From: Paraburkholderia azotifigens
GTDB lineage: Bacteria; Pseudomonadota; Gammaproteobacteria; Burkholderiales; Burkholderiaceae
NCBI RefSeq assembly: GCF_007995085.1
Contig: NZ_VOQS01000003.1
Coordinates: forward strand, 3,038,001 to 3,102,000
Direction: 5' to 3'
DNA length: 64,000 nucleotides
The first letter of the stretch is position 1. The number at the start of each line of letters is the position of its first letter. Below are positions 27,301 through 33,801 of the stretch, piece by piece. The position numbers were made by a program, and so were the translations under genes. The notes under the pieces are model-generated. The model saw only the letters and a program-made list of their open reading frames with translations, was not told the origin of the DNA and ran no database searches.

Positions 27301-27458
27301 GCAATCAGCGATTTGAGTTCGATGCCGTCGTTAATAGAAACGACATCGACGGTAAATGCGAAATCGCGCCCGAGACGGCTATGCCCGATAAGCCTTTGCG
27401 GCACGAGTACGTCGGCGCCGAGCGGCGTATCCAGTTTCAGCAGCCGATTATCCTGCAC
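24369..27458 (-). CDS. vgrG: T6SS spike protein VgrG with C-terminal extension
   Basis: A 1029-residue VgrG, the trimeric tip of the T6SS tube. The N-terminal two-thirds hold the gp27-like base and gp5-type OB fold ([35 protein letters not shown] is the hallmark region), then a DUF2345 beta-helix (about 640-810). Unlike the second VgrG in this window it goes on with a transthyretin-like domain ([20 protein letters not shown] then [20 protein letters not shown]) and a tail of about 140 residues rich in Ala, Ser and Gln, probably a cargo dock. The open frame can only start at GTG 27458, yet a good ribosome-binding site and the homologous ATG lie at 27499 in another frame, one G short (see findings). 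It is the first gene of the rhs operon. Confidence 0.92.
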   Translation of the reverse strand: [1029 protein letters not shown]

Positions 27459-27499
27459 GAGTCCGCCTGTAATCGCCGCAATCGTATCTTGCGCCCCAT

Positions 27500-27908
27500 A
27501 ATGCCTCTTTTTTACTCAATTGCGCCCCGCGCCACCGCGCGATAATACATAAGTTCAGACGATTGCAGCAATCGTATTTTTAATGGCATTTTTCGGGCGG
27601 TCGTAGTTACATGGCGATTTAATGATTGAAATCGAATCGGTAAGAATCGCCATTCTTTTGGACGCTGCATTTAACATTTTTGAATGCTGCCGATGTCGCG
27701 GATTTGACGCATCGCTAAACTTTCATGCGGATTGGCTGTCGTAACGGCGATATCGGGAAAACCGCACCGGGAAAACCGCACATTAACCAGACAAAATAGC
27801 CAGACAAAAGCGCCCGCTGCGGCCGGGCGTTGATTCGCTCCGCCATAAGCGATACCTTTGCATCTATCCTGGTCGTCGAATTCCGATCAACGAGGGGAGA
27901 ACCATTTC
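27500..27908. other. A/T-rich intergenic region upstream of vgrG island A
   Basis: About 400 bases with no supportable gene, clearly richer in A/T than the surroundings. It separates the minus-strand vgrG operon from the plus-strand lipoprotein gene and must carry both promoters. GAGTAAAAAAGAGGCATT just before 27499 is the vgrG ribosome-binding region. I see no defined operator. Confidence 0.5.
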
Positions 27909-28391
27909 GTGAAGAGAGCCTGGGTTGTCTCCTCGATGGTGGGCGTTCTCGTGACCTGTTGCGTGACCCTCGCCGGATGCAACAAGGGAGGATCGGGAAA
28001 TGTCACCGAGGCATCGGGCGCATCCGCGAGTTCGGCGCCCGTAGCGTCAGGCGTGGGTGCCAGCGACACACTCGCCGCCTCCGGCGCGCAAGCCTCGGGC
28101 ACGCTCGGCACCATCGTCAAAACCCAGTTGCCGGGCGAAGCCGCCGAAACACTGCGGCTGATCAAGGCGGGTGGCCCTTTTCCTTTCGGCGAAGACGGCG
28201 TCCTGTTCCGCAACAGTGCGGGATTGCTGCCCCAGCATCCGCGCGGCTATTACCACGCGTACACGGTTCGCACACCCGGCGCGACGGACCGCGGGCTGCG
28301 CCGTGTCGTGTGCGGCGGACCGCGCAAGCAGACGCGCGACTGCTATTACACCGACAATTACTACGCCAGTTTCAAGCGCATTGCCGAATAA
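27909..28391 (+). CDS. RNase Sa/barnase-fold lipoprotein lacking catalytic residues
   Basis: A 160-residue predicted lipoprotein: hydrophobic leader and lipobox LAGC (Cys24), a Ser/Ala/Gly linker (25-70), then a complete microbial guanyl-ribonuclease domain (80-158). By comparison with the remembered RNase Sa sequence, ETLRLIKAGGPFPFGEDGV, GYYHAYTVRTPGA, RGLRRVVCGG and YYTDNYYASF align along the whole domain. The general base Glu54 is Ala117 here and the general acid His85 is Tyr151; Arg65 and Arg69 are kept (Arg128, Arg132). Cleavage should therefore be lost or strongly reduced. The GTG start has GAGGGGAG upstream. No barstar-like inhibitor gene is adjacent, which fits a harmless protein. 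Confidence 0.85.
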   Translation: MKRAWVVSSMVGVLVTCCVTLAGCNKGGSGNVTEASGASASSAPVASGVGASDTLAASGAQASGTLGTIVKTQLPGEAAETLRLIKAGGPFPFGEDGVLFRNSAGLLPQHPRGYYHAYTVRTPGATDRGLRRVVCGGPRKQTRDCYYTDNYYASFKRIAE

Positions 28392-28447
28392 GATCCGAAC
28401 TGACGCCTGCCATGGCCGGCGTGGATGACCGGGAGCATAACGGCTGC

Positions 28448-28503
28448 TGGCAATGCTCAGTTGGCAATGCTCAGTGGGCAACGCTCAGTGGGCAACGCTC
28501 AAT
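28448..28503 (+). repeat. Four tandem copies of a 14-bp unit
   Basis: Four direct copies of (T/G)GGCAA(T/C)GCTCAGT in a row: units 1 and 2 are identical, and units 3 and 4 differ from them by the same two changes, with one further change in unit 4. A short slippage-prone array like this often varies in copy number between strains. It lies 57 bases after the RNase-like lipoprotein gene. Confidence 0.85.
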
Positions 28504-28723
28504 CTGGGCGATCAGAACGACGGGCTTGCCCTGCGAACGCTCGAGCGTCGATGGCAGACGAATCAAAAACCAGGTATTGCCTGGCCAGCAGTCCGGCTAC
28601 CCACAGAGAGACGGGAAACATAATGACCGCCCCCAGGAATAGCGCGCCATGCGATCCGAAGCAGGGGGAAAGCATGCGGCCTGAAACGAGTGAAAAAGGC
28701 GCGACAAGCATGACAACCCACAT
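28499..28723 (-). CDS. Possible small two-helix membrane protein
   Basis: A 74-residue reading frame from ATG 28723 with two strong hydrophobic segments (MWVVMLVAPFSLVSG and GALFLGAVIMFPVSLWVAGLL) separated by a short Cys-containing loop, then a soluble tail. The hydrophobic pattern on this strand is better than on any other frame, which is the main support. No good ribosome-binding site is seen, the 3' end runs into the 14-bp repeats, and I know no homologue, so this is tentative. Confidence 0.35.
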   Translation of the reverse strand: MWVVMLVAPFSLVSGRMLSPCFGSHGALFLGAVIMFPVSLWVAGLLARQYLVFDSSAIDARAFAGQARRSDRPD

Positions 28724-28767
28724 AGGCAATTTGCCCGACGGACTTCTTGCGTTGGTGAACGCGCGAT

Positions 28768-29475
28768 TCACGCCTGCACGTCGATCAACGCGCCGACCGG
28801 GCGCCACCTGATGCTCTTCGTCTCTTTCGACAACCCGTCGAGTACGGCAGCGAGGGGAACGCTCGCCCCCGAATCCTGCGAGAGCGCTGCGACGTGATTC
28901 TGCAACGCCTGGTTCAACTGCGCGATGGCGGACATCATGGGGTCGCTCTCGTCCGTCGACGTATCGGTGCTCGACGTGGCGACGGGATCGGAAAATCCCC
29001 AGTCCCATTCGTCCCATTCGTCCCGTTCTGCATCGTCGTGCGGAATCTGTCCGGCGAGGTTCGCCAGGTCGGCGATCTGTGCGCTGAGATCGCGGTAGCC
29101 GTTGTCGTTCGTGGACGCGTTCTGCGCACCGCTCACTCCACTCAGCGCGCCCTCGTCGGCCTCAGGCGTCGGGCCGTTCTCCGACGCGATCGCCTGATGC
29201 AGTTTGAGCGCCTGATACAGCGCCGCAATCAGCGATGCACTCGACGCGCTCGCGCGCTTATGAAACAGCGCGCCCTCATGCGTGCCGTCGTTGATCGCAA
29301 GACCCGTCGACGCATCGATGCCGAGCCGGGTCAGTGTGCGCTTGAGCGCCACCATGAGTTCGTGATTGCCACGGTCGGCTGCACTGGCCGACGGCGAGCT
29401 TCCATTCGATGAAGGCGGCTCGGGCGGCGGCGATGTGGTGAGCGACAGGTTCGTGTTGATTGGATCGGGCGACAT
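28768..29475 (-). CDS. Hypothetical soluble protein, 235 residues
   Basis: A 235-residue protein starting MSPDPINTNLSLTTSPPPEP, supported by GAAGGAAG upstream of ATG 29475. After a Pro/Ser-rich leader there is a helical part (NHELMVALKRTLTRLGID, SASSASLIAALYQALKLHQAI), then an acidic, Trp-rich stretch (DDAERDEWDEWDWGF) and a second helical block before the C-terminus (MMSAIAQLNQALQNHVAAL). There is no signal peptide or membrane segment. I do not recognise a family. The composition of long amphipathic helices with disordered links resembles proteobacterial secreted or surface-binding proteins, but that is not enough for a function. Confidence 0.6.
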   Translation of the reverse strand: MSPDPINTNLSLTTSPPPEPPSSNGSSPSASAADRGNHELMVALKRTLTRLGIDASTGLAINDGTHEGALFHKRASASSASLIAALYQALKLHQAIASENGPTPEADEGALSGVSGAQNASTNDNGYRDLSAQIADLANLAGQIPHDDAERDEWDEWDWGFSDPVATSSTDTSTDESDPMMSAIAQLNQALQNHVAALSQDSGASVPLAAVLDGLSKETKSIRWRPVGALIDVQA

Positions 29476-29611
29476 GGGGCAGAGGCTTCCTTCGTTCGGC
29501 GCTGCGAAAACGGTCGAAAGTGATTGCAGACGGTGTCGTGCAGTCGGGTTATCGGGCCGCCGAATCGAGACTTGATGTTTTGTAATTGCCCGAAAGTTTG
29601 TCGTCCGTGCT

Positions 29612-30042
29612 ATGGCTGGTCTGCGCCCGCCGCCCGGCGTCTGCGCTTTCTGCTCGATTTCGGCTTGGCGACCGGCTTGCGCCAGCGAACTCGTCGGCGC
29701 AACGCTCGGCGACTTCGACACGGATGCCCGCGGCGAGCACTGGCTGCGGGTGACCGGGAAGGGCCATAAGGCCGGCCGGGTCGCGCTGCCGCCACTCGCC
29801 TGGAACGCTCTTACGCAGTATCTGCTGGCCAGGCGGTTACCGGTCTCGCCGGCGCGGTGGCGCCCCGACACCCCGCTGGTCGGCAGTCTGGACGCCGATG
29901 ACGTCGGTGCCATCAGTGGCATGCGCCTGTGGGCGGTGCTGGGACGGTTTTTCCGGCAGGCGGCGGACCTGATTGCCACCGATCATCCACTCCTGGCCGA
30001 CAAGCTGCGCCGCGCGAGTCCTCACTGGATGCGGCACACGCC
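29612..30042 (+). pseudogene. Tyrosine-recombinase (phage-type integrase) remnant
   Basis: Reading RRLRFLLDFGLATGLR and then, after a frame change, ASELVGATLGDFDTDARG and WLRVTGKGHKAGRVALP, this is the catalytic domain of a tyrosine recombinase: the first catalytic Arg region (TGLRASELVG) and KGHKAGR are present, and HWMRHT contains the H-x-x-R box. The frame break lies at about 29688, where a GC dinucleotide appears lost. The sequence stops matching right after HWMRHT, so the final His/Trp and catalytic Tyr are missing. It cannot recombine DNA. It marks the left side of the accessory segment between the two T6SS islands. Confidence 0.75.
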
Positions 30043-30150
30043 GGAGGGGGCGGCAGAGGTGAGGCGCGTTTTCATGAGTGGCAGTTTCGCACAGAAATAC
30101 AGCTATCAAGATAAGAAGGCTTATCTTGATCGACGTATATATTTCTCGAT

Positions 30151-30406
30151 TATGGTTGACAGACGTGACCAGAATGCTAACGGCGAAGTGCCCGGATCCA
30201 GTATCGAACCGACGAACGATCAAGTGGCCGAGGACCCAATGAATTTCGCGCCGCACGATGTGATGGTCCACATCTTCACCACAGGAACCCCCGACGCGCA
30301 GGGCGGCCGGATTCTCGGGTCGCCATACCTGATAAAGCGAGGCAAGAAATATATCCTTCAAGATCGCACGGGCTATTGGCTGCTGACAGGCCGATGTGAT
30401 TACTAA
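30151..30406 (+). CDS. Short hypothetical open frame after the integrase remnant
   Basis: About 84 codons in frame with, but unrelated to, the integrase piece: MVDRRDQNANGEVPGSS to YILQDRTGYWLLTGRCDY. It has no clear ribosome-binding site and no recognised domain. The C-terminal third (GSPYLIKRGKKYILQDRTGYWLL) has a protein-like mix of residues, so it may be the end of another interrupted gene. Given with low confidence. Confidence 0.25.
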
Positions 30407-30651
30407 CGCTCGGCGATCCATGGCGTGCTCGGCGTCCGTCTCGACCCGAGCGCCGCGCGGCGGCTATAGCACGCGTATTTGGTCGTCCGCTTCGACCAGC
30501 ACCCCGTCACAATGCCGCGGGTTGACGGCGCGAGCGAGCCTTACCCATGAGCCAAACTATTTTGTAACAGCGGGAAGGTTACAAGCTTCTCGATCCTGTT
30601 AAGCATTGGGGCGCGGTCCCGCGCCCTTATCCCTGTCTACGAGGCCAGTAA

Positions 30652-31614
30652 ATGAGCACCAGCATCCCCACGCAAGACCTGATCAGCCAGGCAATGGCGA
30701 TCGTTATCGAAGAACAAAGTCCTTCCGTGGCGCTCCTCCAGCGGCGGTTGCGCATCGGATTCAATTCGGCCGAGGGTTTGATGGAAGCGCTTGAGGCGTT
30801 GGAGGTGGTCACGCCACGATACGACGGAATTCGTCGGCTGACGGCGTGCTATGAAAAGCCGGAAACCGCAACGCGCGCCGCCCATGTCCGGAAGGTCTTC
30901 GAGACAGCCCGTTTTTTCTGGGAAATGTGGGAAGAGAACTGTGACGGACACACTCTCGCCATCGGGTTTCTCAAACCCACGAAGCTATCGAACACGGCGG
31001 TACGGGACCTTGTCCTAGGCGAGTTCTACAGGAAACGCGGATTCTCGATGCACGATGCAGCAGTTGGTCTCGCGCAATGGCTGCAACAGAATGATGACGG
31101 CCCAGCGTTCGACCCAATGATGGAAGTCGACATCGCCATCCTGTGCGCCACCGCGACGAGGGCCTTCGAGCCCGTCAGCGACGTCGAGGCGATCATCCAG
31201 CGCTCCTTCGTCCGCGTTGTTCGGTACATCCAGCAAACCCGTCTGGACGGCAAAGTAGCAGACTCCCGATGCTTCGATTACTACCCGGCAGCAGAGCATG
31301 TTCCGACGGGTTATGGAAAGAACGGCGGCACGCACCCCGAGCACGTCGTGCCCTGCGCGTTTTTGCGTGATCGATGTATTGCCCGACTTGGCGAGGGCGC
31401 CTCGGTCGAAGACGTAGCGAAAGAGATTCGGCCGTTCCTTGCCATCGTGATGATCAACAAACACGAGTGGGACAAGCTTGATGACAGCCCCGCCTCCGGC
31501 GGCCTGGGCTTGAAAGAAGTCATGCCATCGAACTGGGACTTCGAGACAGGCGACCGGTTCGCACGACTTCACGCAGCGGGTATTGCATTCGATCCGCCCG
31601 CCGCCCGCACTTGA
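30652..31614 (+). CDS. FtsK-gamma-like DNA-binding domain fused to an HNH-like nuclease region
   Basis: A 320-residue protein of unusual build. Residues 8-57 (LISQAMAIVIEEQSPSVALL, QRRLRIGFNSAEGLMEALEA, then VVTP) match the winged-helix gamma domain of FtsK, which reads the short chromosomal KOPS sequence. No FtsK motor or membrane part is present. After a helical middle region (70-200) comes GGTHPEHVVPCAF (His228, Glu230, His231), and later INKHEWDKLD (His271, Glu272), a spacing like the His-Me (HNH) finger. This suggests a site-directed nuclease that recognises an FtsK-type site. The wHTH match is good; the nuclease call is tentative. It stands alone between a broken integrase and a RidA gene. 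Confidence 0.65.
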   Translation: MSTSIPTQDLISQAMAIVIEEQSPSVALLQRRLRIGFNSAEGLMEALEALEVVTPRYDGIRRLTACYEKPETATRAAHVRKVFETARFFWEMWEENCDGHTLAIGFLKPTKLSNTAVRDLVLGEFYRKRGFSMHDAAVGLAQWLQQNDDGPAFDPMMEVDIAILCATATRAFEPVSDVEAIIQRSFVRVVRYIQQTRLDGKVADSRCFDYYPAAEHVPTGYGKNGGTHPEHVVPCAFLRDRCIARLGEGASVEDVAKEIRPFLAIVMINKHEWDKLDDSPASGGLGLKEVMPSNWDFETGDRFARLHAAGIAFDPPAART

Positions 31615-31869
31615 CAGCCAGCGGCGGCTGAGCGATCGAGGTTGACATACCGATCGCGGCAAATTTATCGAGCCGTACCCGTGCCGACGAATGTCTCCTC
31701 TCTCCAACGGCGAATGGGTCTTGCCGACCCGGCACGGTCTCATGAGCTGCCCGGAAGCGGACGATCATCATGGCTAGAGGCGATCGGGAATAAATTGGTG
31801 GAGGCGGTGTTTGCCGAGAAAGATGATTCGTAATCGAATCTTGTTACTTCACATCACTCCGAGCGACAC

Positions 31870-32325
31870 ATGAACGCATCCGAACGCCTTGCGCAGGTGG
31901 GCCTCCAATTGCCGCCGCCCATTAACCCACTCGGCTCCTATCGAACGGTCTCGGTTTCGGGGAGCCAACTCTATGTCTCGGGTCTCGGACCCTTTGAGAA
32001 TGGCAAGCCAATCATCGGAATAGTCGGCGGCGATATGTCGCTGGAAAGAGCTCAGCACGCGGCACGCCTGACAATGCTGATGATCTTGGCCTGCGTCGAT
32101 CAGGCATGCGGGCTCGACAACGTCGAGAGATGCAGCCGACTGACAGTTTACGTGCGTGGGGAACCGTCGTTTACCCAGCATCCGCAAGTGGCCAATGGCG
32201 CCAGTGACCTCTTGCTAACCTTGTTTGGGCAGAGCAAGCTTCCGGCTCGAAGCGCACTGGGGGTGCACACGTTGCCGATGGGCATCCCAGTTGAGATCGA
32301 CAGCATCTTCGAATTGAAGCGGTGA
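31870..32325 (+). CDS. RidA-family protein (YjgF/YjgH-like)
   Basis: A 151-residue member of the RidA superfamily of small trimeric enzymes that hydrolyse reactive enamine/imine intermediates or have lost that activity. Visible features: LGSYRTVSVSGSQLYVSGLGP, the helix KPIIGIVGGDMSLERAQHAA, and the C-terminal ARSALGVHTLPMGIPVEIDSIFEL, whose Arg is at the position of the substrate-binding Arg105 of RidA. Length is slightly longer than RidA itself, like the YjgH group. It is not in an obvious operon; the closest genes are the FtsK-gamma fusion (255 bases upstream) and an IS630 element. Confidence 0.85.
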   Translation: MNASERLAQVGLQLPPPINPLGSYRTVSVSGSQLYVSGLGPFENGKPIIGIVGGDMSLERAQHAARLTMLMILACVDQACGLDNVERCSRLTVYVRGEPSFTQHPQVANGASDLLLTLFGQSKLPARSALGVHTLPMGIPVEIDSIFELKR

Positions 32326-32617
32326 ACTTGGTCGGTACACGCGTTATCCCATCCTGCGTGAACGTTACGACTACCCATCCGTATAGGCCGCAACCATAAC
32401 TGGGCCTGGCGTTGACGCGCGAAGTTTGAGTGAAACTCAATCACGATTGTCGACGATCGTGGAGGCGACGTCGAACGACCGGAGTTGGCCGGAACGACTC
32501 ATTCAACAACTGGCAGAAGTGCAAGCCGCTGTCACAGGCTAGGAACGTAAGCAGACTAACCTGACTCTGAACGGTATGGAAAGTCATACAACACGAGGCT
32601 TTGGGTACTGGTCGCTG
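32326..32617. other. Non-coding stretch before the IS630 element
   Basis: About 290 bases without a plausible gene on either strand; no terminator or repeat is evident apart from the IS boundary at its right end. Confidence 0.4.
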
Positions 32618-32618
32618 C

Positions 32619-33734
32619 TAGTCCATCGCGTCATTGAAATGGCACCGGGCGAATTCGCCGCGATGGATCGTTGTACTTCCATTTGATCGGCTTCGGATTC
32701 TTGTTGTGCTCACGGATATAGCGCATCAGTTTGCGATCCAGATCCTTAACGGTGGTGAAGACGCCTCGCGCGATTACGTCGCGCTGGATACGCGCGAACC
32801 AGTTTTCCACCTGATTTAGCCAGGAGGTATAGGTCGGTGTGTAATGCAGCCGCACGTTGCAGTGTTGCTGCAGAAACTCCTGCACACGTGCGGTCTTGTG
32901 ACTACTGACATTGTCGCAAATCACATGAATTTCCTGTCTGGGCCGCTGGCTGGCGATCACGCCGGTGAGGAAGGCGACGAACTGCTCGCTGGTATGGCGT
33001 GGCGCGGTTTTGCCGATGACTTCCCCGGTCGCCGTATTGAGCGCAGCGAACAGGCTCAGAGTGCCGTTACGCTTGTATTCAAAGCCATGACTCTCGGCGC
33101 GGCCCGGTGACAGCGGCAACATCCGGTCCTTACGATCCAGCGCCTGAATGGCGGTCTTCTCGTCCACACAGAACACCGCCGCATGAGCGGGAGGGTTCAG
33201 ATAGAGGCCTATCACGTCTGCAGCCTTGGTCTCGAAGTCAGGATCGTTCGAGACCATATGCGTATCGAGCCGATGAGGACGCACGCCATGCTTGCGCCAG
33301 ATCCGCTGTACCGTCGAGGCGCCCACATCACCCAGTGCCGCAGCCAGCTTATAGCTGCTCCAATGCGTCGATCCGTCCAGAGGACGGCGTGTGAGCGTGA
33401 GTTTCAACACGCGCGCCTCTAGCTTTTCAGGTGGGTGCACGGGAGCACGTCCAGGATGGCGCGCATACAGGCCGGCCAGCCGCTCGGCCAGGAACCGACT
33501 CGACCACCGTGAAATGAAGCGCGAGTCACATCGCAGCCGCTGCATGATCGCCTCGCGTGATTGGCCATCGTCAAGCATCAAAATAAGCCGGGCACGCCGC
33601 GCGTTAGCTGCGCGCACTGTCTGGCTGCGAGTTGCTGAGAGCAATTGCTCGCGCTCAAGCGCCGTCAGATTCATCTTTTCCATGCATTTCATTGAATACC
33701 ACATCGGGTGCCTTTTCAATGACGCAATGGACTA
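32619..33734 (-). mobile_element. IS630-family insertion sequence, apparently intact
   Basis: The ends are imperfect inverted repeats: starting at 32618, CTAGTCCATCGCGTCATTGA, and on the reverse strand from 33735, CTAGTCCATTGCGTCATTGA, extending for about 26 bases with few mismatches. Both ends carry TA (32619-32620 and 33733-33734), the target duplicated by the IS630/mariner superfamily. The single transposase gene fills the interior and has no frameshift, so the element may be mobile. It sits between the RidA gene and the truncated end of the T6SS island B. Confidence 0.88.
32631..33683 (-). CDS. IS630-family transposase
   Basis: A 350-residue cut-and-paste transposase. It has an N-terminal HTH (residues from MEKMNLTALEREQLL; ARRARLILMLDDGQSREAIM) and a DDE catalytic core: Asp in AVFCVDEKTAIQAL, Asp in IHVICDNVSSHKTARV, and Glu in TSWLNQVENWFARIQRD, with the D34E-like spacing of the family. 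The start is placed at 33683, just inside the right inverted repeat; an in-frame ATG three codons later is also possible. The 3' end reaches into the left terminal repeat, as is usual for compact elements. All catalytic residues are intact. Confidence 0.88.
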   Translation of the reverse strand: MEKMNLTALEREQLLSATRSQTVRAANARRARLILMLDDGQSREAIMQRLRCDSRFISRWSSRFLAERLAGLYARHPGRAPVHPPEKLEARVLKLTLTRRPLDGSTHWSSYKLAAALGDVGASTVQRIWRKHGVRPHRLDTHMVSNDPDFETKAADVIGLYLNPPAHAAVFCVDEKTAIQALDRKDRMLPLSPGRAESHGFEYKRNGTLSLFAALNTATGEVIGKTAPRHTSEQFVAFLTGVIASQRPRQEIHVICDNVSSHKTARVQEFLQQHCNVRLHYTPTYTSWLNQVENWFARIQRDVIARGVFTTVKDLDRKLMRYIREHNKNPKPIKWKYNDPSRRIRPVPFQ

Positions 33735-33801
33735 GTGCGGCGAAGAACAGTCATTTCATGGTTTGTTCTGCAGGCGGCGACGAGGCCTGTGCTGCATGGC
33801 T

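Noticed and set aside
27909..28391. Considered as an active T6SS ribonuclease effector with an immunity partner
   Set aside because: It has a lipoprotein signal, lacks two catalytic residues and has no barstar-like neighbour, so the effector/immunity reading is not supported.
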